DNA of 10,766 nt from Phycisphaeraceae bacterium (GCA_029260675.1 JAJDCV010000145.1:1-10766), one strand, 5' to 3'; shown: positions 1-7,219, numbered from the stretch's first letter. Notes: generated by a model not told the origin, from the letters alone. Numbers and translations are program-made.

Positions 1-1173
1 GTCGATGATCTGCCCGATCTGCTCGCCACGCTTGCCCAACTCCGACACGCTTGCGGCGCTTGCGGCGACCGCTTGGCTGATGCTGCTCATACCCTCGATG
101 GTGGCGTCCACCACCGTACCGCCCTTGGAGGCTAATTCGCCGGCCGCGTTGGCGTTGTCGGCGGCCTCGACAGACTTGCGCGACACCTCGGTGACGCTGG
201 CGGACATCTGCTCCACCGCGGAGCTGATCTGAGTGACCTGTGAGGACTGCTCGGCCATCCCGGCAGCCATCTGCTCACTCGATGCCGCGATCTGTGTCGA
301 TGCCCCGGCCACTTCGCGCGCACCCGAGGCGATCTGCGAGATGATGTCGTGCACCTTCTCGATGAAGACGTTGAACCACTTGCCCAGTTCGCCCAACTCA
401 TCCTTGCGATCCTGATCGACCCGCTGGGTCAGGTCGCCCTCGCCCTCGGCGATGTCCTTGAGGCGATTGACCATGCTCAGGATTGGCTTGACGACCAGCG
501 CCCGCAGCGAGAGCCAGCCGCCGATACAACAGACGACGATCACGACGATCAGACCCAACGCCAAGATGCGGATACGGTCAACCTTAACGGTTGTGGATTG
601 CGTGTTCTGTTTGACATGGTCCATGACCTCTGTCAGAGAGGCGATTTGGTCCGTGACGAAAGGCTGGATCTCGGCATCCAATGCCGCGGCGACGGCGTCG
701 AACTCTTCCATCATGAGATTGCCGGCTTCGGGGCCCCCGTCGATATAGGTCTGTGCAAGCTTCTGCCCCATGTCGTAAAAGGCGTTAAATCTAGTCACCA
801 ACTCTTCGGCGCTCTTCAACGCCTCCTCGTTGTTCTCGCTGCTAAAATGGTCCTGGAACTCTGACATGAGCGATCCGAACGACTCCGCGTGCTTCTGGGC
901 CTCAACGAACCCGTCGTCGAATCCCTCTGCCCCGCGTGTTGCAGAAATATCGGTTAACCATTGCTGGACCTGCACCACATGCAGTTGCAGTTCCTTTGCC
1001 TTGATCGCAATGACACTGGCGGTCTGTTGCGCCTCTTCCACGTACGCGTCCACGTCATTCATGGAACTCTTGACCTGGATGGTCAGGGTCCAATTGTAGA
1101 AGACGACGCCTCCGAGAAATACCGTCAAAGCGGTTAGGGATAGTGTCAGTTTTGCCATGATTGAGTTTGTCAT
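1..1173 (-). CDS. Methyl-accepting chemotaxis protein, C-terminus cut by the window edge
   Basis: Membrane chemoreceptor that senses ligands in the periplasm and controls the CheA/CheW kinase complex. 391 codons are visible from ATG at 1173 down to base 1. TM1 is at about residues 7-27 and a helical periplasmic sensor domain at about 31-200. That domain contains the stretch QVQQWLTDISATRG, a motif I recall from other bacterial chemoreceptors. TM2 is at about 203-223 (many I/V/L plus CC), then a HAMP domain at about 224-276 (conserved P230; DELGELGKWFN at 258-268), then the start of the alternating-heptad signalling domain from about 280 (AASSEQMAAGMAEQSSQVTQ). The highly conserved hairpin tip lies beyond the edge. 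No clear Shine-Dalgarno precedes the ATG; a second in-frame ATG at 1158 is possible. It starts 67 bases after the porin stop on the same strand, so co-transcription is plausible. The family call is secure; the ligand is unknown. Confidence 0.95.
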   Translation of the reverse strand, partial: MTNSIMAKLTLSLTALTVFLGGVVFYNWTLTIQVKSSMNDVDAYVEEAQQTASVIAIKAKELQLHVVQVQQWLTDISATRGAEGFDDGFVEAQKHAESFGSLMSEFQDHFSSENNEEALKSAEELVTRFNAFYDMGQKLAQTYIDGGPEAGNLMMEEFDAVAAALDAEIQPFVTDQIASLTEVMDHVKQNTQSTTVKVDRIRILALGLIVVIVVCCIGGWLSLRALVVKPILSMVNRLKDIAEGEGDLTQRVDQDRKDELGELGKWFNVFIEKVHDIISQIASGAREVAGASTQIAASSEQMAAGMAEQSSQVTQISSAVEQMSASVTEVSRKSVEAADNANAAGELASKGGTVVDATIEGMSSISQAVAASAASVSELGKRGEQIGQIID

Positions 1174-1240
1174 TGTGCTATTACCCGATTATTAATGGTG
1201 GGTGTACTGCGACCGTAAGTGGGCGAATGGTTGCGGGTCG

Positions 1241-2450
1241 TTAAAACTCAGCCTCGACCCTGATCGTTGCGACGAGCGCATCGTCGAGTCCTGTCCCGCC
1301 GGGGTTGCTGATGTATTGAAGGTCGGGTTTGACGCTGACCCAGGGCAGGACCTGGGCCTTTGTAGAACAGCTCGACGGCGGTCTCGGTGTCGTCGGTTAA
1401 GCCCGCGCCGGGCTCATCGCTGAACCACACGGAGGACACCCCGATGCCCAAGACGTCGTCGTCCCGTCCGTCGATCGGCCCGGTCCACGCAAGTCCGCCC
1501 CCGGCGTGGTGCTCGATCATGCTGACGTCGGCGTCGGCGTACCCGTATTGCAGGAACAGACCAAGCCCTTGCCCGTCGTCGGGATCGCCTGGTTTTTCTT
1601 GTGACAGCGTCTGGTCGAAGACGATGTAGAACCCGCCGGTCTCTTCGTCGGTCATGCCGTCGAAGCGGACAAACGTCCCGGTGTGCCACCAGCCGCCTGC
1701 CGCCAGCCTGCCCGGCAGATCGTCGCCTTCCCCGCCCCAGGTAAGCCCGGCCTCACCGATCACAAACAGGTCTGCGGGATGCTCAAAGAATGTCTTAGGC
1801 CCACGCGACCCGGTCGGCACGCCCTCGTTCAGCGATCCGTCGTACAGCCCCGCGCCGGCGTAGAACCCGTCGGTGGGATACACGAATAGATTGACACTCA
1901 TCGCCGGGTCCGGGTAGGTCGGCAGCACGAAGACCGCTGGGCTGAACCCCATCGACGAATTGATAAACTCGCCGCCGTTGTCCACGTAGGCGAACTCCGC
2001 GTTGGCCTCGACCTTGCCGACTTTCACGCGGATCGCCCCGTCGGACGTGACCTGCTCGAACCAAAGTTCTGCGATCTCGGTCCGGCCATCGGCGTCAATG
2101 TTCGAGAACGCCTGCGCGTCACCGACATCATCGGCCGTGGCGTCTGGGCCGTTGTGGTTTTGGAAGTTCAGGAAGAACGTCCCACCTTGCCAGCCCATGA
2201 GCCTATCGGTGTCGAGGATAAGGTTGCCGTTGAACAGGTGGCGAAACGTACTGCCCTCGGTATTCAGGCCCCCGTGTAGGTTGTTAGACCAGTCGGTGGT
2301 GATCGACGCCTCGAAAGTGACGCCCATGTTATCGGCGGCGATATCCTCACCCGCCAAGGCGCTCTGGCCCGTTGCGCATACGCCAACCGCAACGACACCG
2401 ATCAATGTGCTGAAAGCACTCTTTAAGACAGCAACTCGTTCGGCTTTCAT
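1241..2450 (-). CDS. Carbohydrate-selective porin, OprB family, with a frameshift near the 3' end
   Basis: Outer-membrane beta-barrel porin of the type that admits sugars. The start at 2450 is set by an AGGGAG ribosome site at 2457-2462, six bases upstream, and by a signal peptide (KAERVAVLK, hydrophobic core, QSALA then G; cleavage after residue 33). The body is typical of OprB: FEASITTDWSNNLHGG, LMGWQGGTFFLNFQNHNG, ELWFEQ, KVGKVEANAEFA, then barrel strands. At codon 364 (bases 1359-1361, AAA on the coding strand) the frame departs from the family: read on, it gives an arginine-rich nonsense tail to a TGA at 1248-1250. Dropping one A restores 39 residues including VLPWVSVKPDLQYISNPGG and ending VEAEF at the TAA at 1241-1243, with the C-terminal Phe required for barrel assembly. 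Corrected length is 402 aa, normal for the family. The shift is either a sequence error or a recent mutation. The open frame continues upstream to 2729 but lacks a signal peptide there and overlaps prfB. Confidence 0.9.
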
Positions 2451-2456
2451 CGCTTG

Positions 2457-2462
2457 CTCCCT
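2457..2462 (-). promoter_or_regulatory. Ribosome binding site of the porin gene
   Basis: Reads AGGGAG on the coding strand, six bases before the ATG at 2450. It decides the start, because the same frame stays open for another 93 codons upstream without a comparable site. Confidence 0.7.
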
Positions 2463-2527
2463 GGGATACGTCTCGGTGGACCATCTGGCCCTGGCCGTTC
2501 CCCGGGATTCTGTATCCCTATCGACGA

Positions 2528-2557
2528 TGTATAAAGACAAATTAATCTCATTATTAA
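2528..2557 (-). promoter_or_regulatory. Candidate promoter of the porin gene
   Basis: On the minus strand TTAATA (2552-2557) and TATACA (2528-2533) lie 18 bases apart inside the only AT-rich patch of the porin/prfB intergenic region. Each matches 4 of 6 bases of the sigma-70 consensus. This would give a leader of about 70 bases before the ATG at 2450. It is a weak match read by eye. Confidence 0.25.
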
Positions 2558-2699
2558 GACTGTGCATTGTTTTCTGCGTCCGGTCGCGGCCCGTGTTAGA
2601 TGGGCTAGCCTCCATAGTGTGTGAGCGCGACGAGTCATGCATTTGCTTGCCAGCGTGGTAGCTCGTTGCTTGTCTGTGCGCTTTTCCCTGTGGCTTCGC

Positions 2700-2705
2700 T
2701 ATACT
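2700..2705 (+). promoter_or_regulatory. Candidate -10 element of prfB, nearly touching the start codon
   Basis: TATACT (5 of 6 to TATAAT) ends six bases before the prfB ATG at 2712. Transcription would begin at or within a base or two of the A of the start codon, giving a leaderless mRNA. This fits the pyrimidine run TTCCCCC before the ATG, which has no Shine-Dalgarno. No good -35 is seen at 16-18 bases. Confidence 0.35.
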
Positions 2706-2711
2706 TCCCCC

Positions 2712-3837
2712 ATGGCTGAGCAGACACACACCATCGAAAGCGTTCCTTCCCTGCTGAAGGAGCTCGAGGCGCGGGTGGAAAGCATCCGCGACTCTCTTTA
2801 ACTACGATCAAAAGAAGACCCGCCTCGGCGAGCTGGAAGCCCTGATGGGCGAGCCCGGTTTCTGGGATAACCAGGACAAGGCCAACGAAATCGTCGCCGA
2901 CCTCAAGGCCGCCAAGGCCGTCGTCGATCCCCTCGCCGCCGCTTTGCAGCGGGTCGAGGACGTCGCGCTGCTCTGGGAGATGGCCCAGGAAGCCGACGAC
3001 GCCGACACCAAGGCCGAAGTCCTCACCGAGGCGCACTCACTCGAAACCGAGATGGGTCGGCTCGAAACCTTGTCCCTGCTCTCCGGCAAATACGACCCAC
3101 GCAACTGCTACCTCACCATCTACTCCCGCGAGGGCGGCACCGAGGCACAGGACTGGACCGAGATGCTCCTGCGCATGTTCCTCTACTACTGCGAGAACAC
3201 CGGCTGGGACGTCAGCGAAGTCAACAAAACCTTCGGCGAAGAAGCCGGTCTCAAAGACGTCACCCTCTACATCAAGGGCCCGATGGCCTACGGCTACCTC
3301 TCCTGCGAACGCGGCACCCACCGCCTCGCCCGGGTCTCGCCATTTAACGCGCAGGGCAAACGCCAGACCAGCTTCGCCGCCGTCGACGTCATCCCAGAGT
3401 TCCCAGACACCGGCGGCGTCGAGATCGACGACAACGACCTGGACATCATGGCCTTCGCACGCTCGTCAGGCCCCGGCGGCCAAAACGTCAACAAGATCGC
3501 CTCCGCCGTGCGCATCACCCACAAGCCCACCGGCATCCAGATCGTCAGCTCCACCCACAAGTCTCAGGAGCAGAACCGCAAGCAGGCGATGGGTATTCTT
3601 AAGGGTCGGCTCGAACTGATCGCCGAAGAAGAACGCGCCGCCGAACTCAACGACGCCACCGGCGGCAAACTCGACATGGGCTGGGGCACCCAGATCCGCT
3701 CCTACGTCTTCTACGACAACCGCGTCAAAGACCACCGCACCAACTACGAACAACCCAACCCCCAAAAAGTCATGGACGGGGACCTGCAGGGGTTTATCGA
3801 TGCGGAGTTGAGGCGAAGGCGGCGGGCGAAGGGGTAG
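2712..3837 (+). CDS. prfB: Peptide chain release factor 2 (RF2), expressed by +1 frameshift
   Basis: Terminates translation at UGA and UAA codons. The zero frame starts at ATG 2712 (MAEQTHTIESVPSLL) and stops at TAA 2799-2801 after 29 codons. The +1 frame resumes at AAC 2800 as NYDQKKTRLGELEALMGEP and runs to TAG at 3835-3837, for 374 aa in total against about 365 in E. coli. Diagnostic RF2 features are the stop-recognition tripeptide SPF at residues 209-211 (RLARVSPFNAQG), the peptidyl-transferase GGQ at 255-257 (SSGPGGQNVNK), and DNRVKDHRTNYE near the C-terminus. The break falls exactly where the known prfB frameshift lies (E. coli ...YL/DYDAKK). Codon use is strongly C-ending, as expected of a well-expressed gene. 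An internal ATG at 2845 could only give a product lacking about the first 44 residues. The gene is divergent from the porin gene. Confidence 0.95.
2796..2802 (+). promoter_or_regulatory. prfB +1 programmed frameshift site, UAA variant
   Basis: The bases read CTT TAA C, followed by TACGA. The classic site is CTT TGA C followed by TACGA. Peptidyl-tRNA on CTT would slip to TTT, skipping T2799 and entering the AAC frame. The stop is UAA rather than UGA, and the Asp that normally follows becomes Asn (AAC). The AGGGGG-like stimulator normally placed just upstream is absent; the bases before it are CCGCGACTCT. Confidence 0.85.
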
Positions 3838-3968
3838 CGTCACCAAGCAGCCGTACCGGGATATTATTGGTCCTGCTGTGCGGTGGTCATATCTGTTCAG
3901 CCGTGTGTTAAGCCCGTTAAGATAGGCAGGCATTAGGCGTAGGTGGTGATAATCTGTGATATAGAATA
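3838..3968. other. Intergenic stretch after prfB
   Basis: GC content falls sharply from prfB toward 3968. Imperfect pairing between CACC..AGCAG (3841-3852) and CTGCTGTGCGGTG (3873-3885) could form a weak hairpin without a T-run. I see no convincing terminator and no gene. Confidence 0.4.
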
Positions 3969-3996
3969 TTGACAGATCGATGTATTATATTAAAAT
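3969..3996 (+). promoter_or_regulatory. Sigma-70 promoter of the PEP-CTERM repeat protein gene
   Basis: A perfect -35 TTGACA (3969-3974), a 16-base spacer and TAAAAT (3991-3996, 5 of 6) lie in an AT-rich block. Transcription should start near 4003, giving a leader of about 75 bases. This is the best promoter match I found in the window. Confidence 0.7.
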
Positions 3997-4000
3997 ACAT
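3980..4000. promoter_or_regulatory. Dyad over the -10 box, candidate operator
   Basis: ATGTATT (3980-3986) and AATACAT (3994-4000) form a perfect 7-base inverted repeat around ATATTAA, covering the -10 element. A dimeric repressor here would block polymerase. AT-rich sequence makes chance dyads more likely, so this is tentative. Confidence 0.35.
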
Positions 4001-4007
4001 TACGGTC

Positions 4008-4070
4008 CTTAGCACCAAGTCTAGCTAAGTCTCGGAGTGGGAAAGCTGTTCGGTTTAGGCCTATTCCGAG
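4008..4070 (+). promoter_or_regulatory. Structured 5' leader: two adjacent hairpins before the start codon
   Basis: Hairpin I pairs CTTAGC (4008-4013) with GCTAAG (4024-4029). Hairpin II pairs CTCGGAGTGGG (4031-4041) with CCTATTCCGAG (4060-4070): 11 pairs, two of them G-U, with an 18-base loop. Together they fill the leader from just after the predicted transcription start to seven bases before the ATG, and hairpin II holds the only purine-rich stretch that could act as a ribosome site. It matches no riboswitch class that I recognise. Confidence 0.45.
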
Positions 4071-4077
4071 TGCCGAT

Positions 4078-5712
4078 ATGTCAGCATTATTATTCTCCGG
4101 GAACCATGTGCGATCCGTTGCTGCCCTGCTGATTCTTATCAGTTTGTGTTTACTGCCCTTTCGCATTGCTAGGGCGGGGGTTGATTATCGGTTGGTAGCA
4201 TTTGAGGGGCGACCTGTCGCCGGTGGTGTGAGCGGTGAGGTGTATCATGCATTCAGTTCTCGGTCCGTTATTAATATGTCTGGTCAAGTGGCGTTTCGCG
4301 GCTTTGGCGAAAACCTGAATACGGGCGATCGCTTTCAAGGTGTTTGGTCGGAAGGCGGGGGGGCGTTGCGCATGATTGCCCGGGAGGGCGACCAGGTGCC
4401 GGGGCTGGCCCAAGGCATCGTATTTGACTGGCCGACCCCTCCGATTGACCAACTTGCTTTGAATGATGCCGGTGATGTTTCCTTCAGATCGATGCTTGAG
4501 GGGCCCGGGGTCGGATTCAATAACGCTCGCGGGTTTTGGGCTGAGCAGGATGGAGTGCTTCAGTTTAAGTTCCGACGATGGTCTGACGCGCCCGATTTGG
4601 AATCGTTTACAGGTATCAGGCAGTTCAGGCGTCTGGCGCACAGTCATGCTGGGCAGTTCGCTATGGCGGCGGACTTTATAGGTGCCGCCTCGACTTCCAC
4701 ATGGTTCAGGGGGATCTGGATGGAGGTGGATGGTGAATTGCAACTGATCGCCCGAGAGGGTGGGAGCGCGCCAGATGCACGCCATGCAAGTGAACTTATC
4801 GACGATTTCGGACATGCGGTGGCATACTTCAATAAGAGTCACCAAGTTGTGTTTGTCGGTGATGTCGTCCGCGATAGAGGGGGCAATAAGGGATTCTCTT
4901 TCCCGACGCATGTAATCTGGGCAGGTGGTCCAGAGTCCATCCGTGAGGTAGCCCGGGGAAGCACCGCGACACCGGGTATTGTCGGCGGGCGTTTTGGCGA
5001 GTTTACTCAATACGATATTAATGACAATGGACGCACTATCTTTAGTGCTACACTGACAAATGGGGTACAGCGAGGTGTGTGGGTTGAGACGCCCGAAGGG
5101 CTCAGGCCGATCGCCTTCGAAGAACCCCTAGAGGGGACGAGTGAAGATGACCTGTATCCGGCGACATCCAGATTCGGCAACCGTTTCTACCTCAACAACC
5201 ACGATCAGGTTGCCTTGCATGCAAGGGTGGCTGGCCCCGGTGTGACATCCTCGGATCGTGACGGTATCTGGGTGGATCGCAACGGTGATCTTGGATTGGT
5301 TGTACGAACGTCTGATGAAGCTGCCGGGGCCGGGCCCGGCATTGTCTTCGATGAGATTAACGAACTGGTTTCATTTAATGACGTGGGGCAGATTCTCTTT
5401 ACAGCATTGTTACGGGGGAGCGGCATTGACGAAGGTAATGATTTTGGTTTATGGACAATCGATGCCAGGGGGCAGATGGAGTTGATCCTGCGCGAGGGGC
5501 AATTGTTTAACATCAACCCGTTCACGTTGGAAACCGATCTGCGCATCGTTAAGGGTTTTGTACCATCTGAAATGAATGATTCTGGTCAACTTGCCTTAAA
5601 AATCTTGTTTGAAGATGGTACAAGTGGCGTTTTTGTGGCTACGGTGCCAGAGGCGGGGACGGTATTGGTCTTGGGGTTTGGGTGTGCGTGGGGCTTGCGT
5701 CGGCAAAACTAA
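4078..5712 (+). CDS. Exported NxxGxxAF-repeat protein with PEP-CTERM-like sorting signal
   Basis: 544 aa of unknown function. Residues 1-33 are a signal peptide (hydrophobic VAALLILISLCLLPF, then RIARA before G34). The mature part has eight copies of an N-D-x-G-Q-V-A-F-like motif starting at residues 66, 129, 189, 252, 315, 373, 434 and 500, a period of about 62. Most are alternated with a G-[VIF]-W-x(4-6)-G-x-L-x-[LM]-I-A-R-E-G unit, for example GVWSEGGGALRMIAREG and GIWMEVDGELQLIAREG. This matches the tandem NxxGxxAF repeat family known from planctomycetes and other PEP-CTERM bacteria; an all-beta, possibly propeller-like fold is my inference. The tail is VPEAG, a hydrophobic segment, then RR: a PEP-CTERM signal with PEA in place of PEP, processed by an exosortase. 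The GC content is clearly lower than that of its neighbours. It has its own promoter and a structured leader. Confidence 0.85.
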   Translation: MSALLFSGNHVRSVAALLILISLCLLPFRIARAGVDYRLVAFEGRPVAGGVSGEVYHAFSSRSVINMSGQVAFRGFGENLNTGDRFQGVWSEGGGALRMIAREGDQVPGLAQGIVFDWPTPPIDQLALNDAGDVSFRSMLEGPGVGFNNARGFWAEQDGVLQFKFRRWSDAPDLESFTGIRQFRRLAHSHAGQFAMAADFIGAASTSTWFRGIWMEVDGELQLIAREGGSAPDARHASELIDDFGHAVAYFNKSHQVVFVGDVVRDRGGNKGFSFPTHVIWAGGPESIREVARGSTATPGIVGGRFGEFTQYDINDNGRTIFSATLTNGVQRGVWVETPEGLRPIAFEEPLEGTSEDDLYPATSRFGNRFYLNNHDQVALHARVAGPGVTSSDRDGIWVDRNGDLGLVVRTSDEAAGAGPGIVFDEINELVSFNDVGQILFTALLRGSGIDEGNDFGLWTIDARGQMELILREGQLFNINPFTLETDLRIVKGFVPSEMNDSGQLALKILFEDGTSGVFVATVPEAGTVLVLGFGCAWGLRRQN

Positions 5713-5732
5713 CCTCTTGCAGAATTCTGGTG

Positions 5733-5741
5733 TGTTACACT
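5733..5741 (+). promoter_or_regulatory. Candidate extended -10 of the methyltransferase gene
   Basis: TGT followed by TACACT (5736-5741) is an extended -10 ending nine bases before the ATG at 5751. The bases between are CCCACCACC, with no Shine-Dalgarno, so the transcript would be leaderless or nearly so. No -35 at proper spacing is seen (TTGCAG at 5717 is only 13 bases away). Confidence 0.3.
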
Positions 5742-5750
5742 CCCACCACC

Positions 5751-6599
5751 ATGCCGAGGTCTGATGCACAACTTGACGCCATCACCACCAACCGTGCCTA
5801 TTGGGACGATCGGGTGGAGGCGCATTGGCGGTCGGCGATGTATCGGCGGGATGCGGAGGCTTTGCGCGGTGGGGGGCATTGCCTGCGGGATGAGGTGACC
5901 CAGGCGGTGGGGGAGGTCAAAGGCAAGTCGTTGATTCACTTGCAGTGCCACATGGGGATGGAGACCCTGTCATGGGCGCGGTTGGGTGCGGAGGCGGTGG
6001 GGCTGGACTTTTCCGGGCCGGCGATTGAAAAGGCCGAGGTTCTGCGCGACGAGCTTGGGCTCAAGGCCGAATTTCATTGTGCGGACATCTATGATGCGCC
6101 GAAAGCCGTGGGGCGGCGTTTTAATGTGGTATTTCAGTCGGTGGGATGTTTGTGTTGGCTGCCGGATCTGAAGCGGTGGGCGGATGTGGTGGCGGCGATG
6201 CTCGAGCCCGGCGGGCGGTATGTGCTGGATGATTGTCACCCGGTGTCGGACATGCTTGAGCAGACTTCCGGGGGCGAGGGCGCGGACCATCTGGAGCCAG
6301 TAAATCCCTATTTGAATGGCGAGCCGATCGTATTCACCGAGGGCGGGACGTATGCCGACCCGGACGCGGCGTTCACACAGAATAAATCCGTCGAGCATGT
6401 GCATCCCTTGGGTGATGTGGTGACGGGGTTGATCGAGGCGGGGCTGGTGATCGATCGGCTGACGGAGACGTCGCGTTGCGAGTTCCCGCGCTATCCCATG
6501 ATGCAGCAGACCGGACCGGATAGGTGGGAACTGCCCGGCAGGCTCCGCGGCAGGCTGCCGATGCACTACACGCTGGTGGCGCATAAGCCGAATGTTTGA
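5751..6599 (+). CDS. Class I SAM-dependent methyltransferase
   Basis: 282 aa, soluble. It transfers a methyl group from S-adenosylmethionine to an unidentified acceptor. The Rossmann motif I region is SLIHLQCHMGMETLSWARLG (residues 60-79), followed by the acidic ribose-binding end of strand 2, AVGLDFSGPAI (82-92). Motif II/III is FNVVFQSVGCLCWLPDL (124-140), then MLEPGGRYVLDDCHP (150-164). The C-terminal part contains PYLNGEPIVFTEGGTYAD and HPLGDVVTGLIEAGLVIDRL, typical of a broad uncharacterised methyltransferase subfamily. ATG 5751 is chosen because family similarity begins there (ITTNRAYWDDRVEAHW); the frame is open upstream to 5682 but overlaps the preceding gene. It starts 38 bases after that gene's stop. 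GC-rich codon use contrasts with the preceding gene. Confidence 0.88.
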   Translation: MPRSDAQLDAITTNRAYWDDRVEAHWRSAMYRRDAEALRGGGHCLRDEVTQAVGEVKGKSLIHLQCHMGMETLSWARLGAEAVGLDFSGPAIEKAEVLRDELGLKAEFHCADIYDAPKAVGRRFNVVFQSVGCLCWLPDLKRWADVVAAMLEPGGRYVLDDCHPVSDMLEQTSGGEGADHLEPVNPYLNGEPIVFTEGGTYADPDAAFTQNKSVEHVHPLGDVVTGLIEAGLVIDRLTETSRCEFPRYPMMQQTGPDRWELPGRLRGRLPMHYTLVAHKPNV

Positions 6600-6871
6600 T
6601 CCGCCGTGCCCGGCCCTGCGTGCTGTCAGGTGCCACGGGCGGGGGTGTGTCCCAACCGGCCGTGGTCCGATAATACCGGCACCGGATTCACCGGAATCGC
6701 GGCCGGGTATAATCCTCGTAACCCCATCCTTATTAACGTACTTACGCCCACTTTGACGATACGTCCAATTACCGGCCCAACCCTCGGCCTCCATAAGGTC
6801 ATGGGTTTGTAGCGGGGCGCGCTTCCGCGGCTCCGGGGGCGGTGGTTTTTGGTCGATTACATGGTGGGATG
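6600..6871. other. Gene-free stretch between the methyltransferase and MerR-like genes
   Basis: No gene is supported here. A perfect TATAAT lies at 6708-6713 without a recognisable -35 and 158 bases before the next gene. Just before it, 6676-6706 carries three ACCGG copies and a nested dyad (CCGGC/GCCGG outside, GATTC/GAATC inside). TTGACG at 6753-6758 has no -10 partner. Several GC-rich short repeats could fold after the methyltransferase stop, but none has a T-run. Confidence 0.4.
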
Positions 6872-7219
6872 ATGTCAACCGTATCTATAGATAGCCGTGC
6901 ATTGGATAAGCGAGCCGACGGCGCAGTGGGTGCCCCGAACCCCCCGGGTGCCCGGCGGACGGTGGGGCGGTTGGTTGTGCCGCCTAAGCGCTACAAGGTC
7001 GGCGAGTTGGCCGCGGCTACGGGCCTGAGCCGACAGACGCTGCACAACTACACCAAGTGGGGTTTGATCGGTGAGACAAGCTGGACCCCCGGCGGGCACC
7101 GGCTGTACGACGAATCCGTCTTCGCCCGCCTCGAACGGGTGATGCAGCTTAAAGCGAAACTCACCGTCGAGCAGGTCCGCGATCTGTTAGCGCGTGAAGC
7201 CCAGGAGCAGGCGGCGTAG
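6872..7219 (+). CDS. Small MerR-type helix-turn-helix protein
   Basis: 115 aa, cytoplasmic DNA-binding protein. After a polar N-terminal arm of about 40 residues comes a MerR winged helix-turn-helix: YKVGELAAATGLSRQTLHNY (41-60), TKWGLIGETSWTPGGHRLYD (61-80), then an amphipathic helix with LERVMQLKAKLTVEQVRDLL (87-106). There is no effector-binding domain and no metal-binding cysteine, so it is a stand-alone HTH rather than a classic ligand sensor. ATG 6872 is preferred because GGTGG sits just upstream; ATG 6869 and GTG 6842 are open in the same frame. The TAG stop is two bases before the ATG of the TPR gene, so the two are almost surely co-transcribed and may be translationally coupled. Its target is unknown; control of its own cluster is a reasonable guess. 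Confidence 0.85.
   Translation: MSTVSIDSRALDKRADGAVGAPNPPGARRTVGRLVVPPKRYKVGELAAATGLSRQTLHNYTKWGLIGETSWTPGGHRLYDESVFARLERVMQLKAKLTVEQVRDLLAREAQEQAA

Noticed and set aside
2451..2729. N-terminal extension of the porin frame up to 2729
   Set aside because: It overlaps the prfB start, lacks porin similarity, and the signal peptide with a good ribosome site begins at 2450.
4150..5010. 286-codon open frame on the minus strand opposite the PEP-CTERM gene
   Set aside because: No domain or plausible start signal; the plus-strand gene has signal peptide, repeats and sorting tail.
6606..6812. Short plus-strand open frame of 68 codons after the methyltransferase
   Set aside because: No ribosome site, Pro/Gly/Thr-rich composition without a domain, and it lies across repeat-rich intergenic sequence.
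5970..6878. 302-codon open frame on the minus strand opposite the methyltransferase
   Set aside because: His/Arg/Pro-rich composition with no domain; the plus strand carries a clear methyltransferase.
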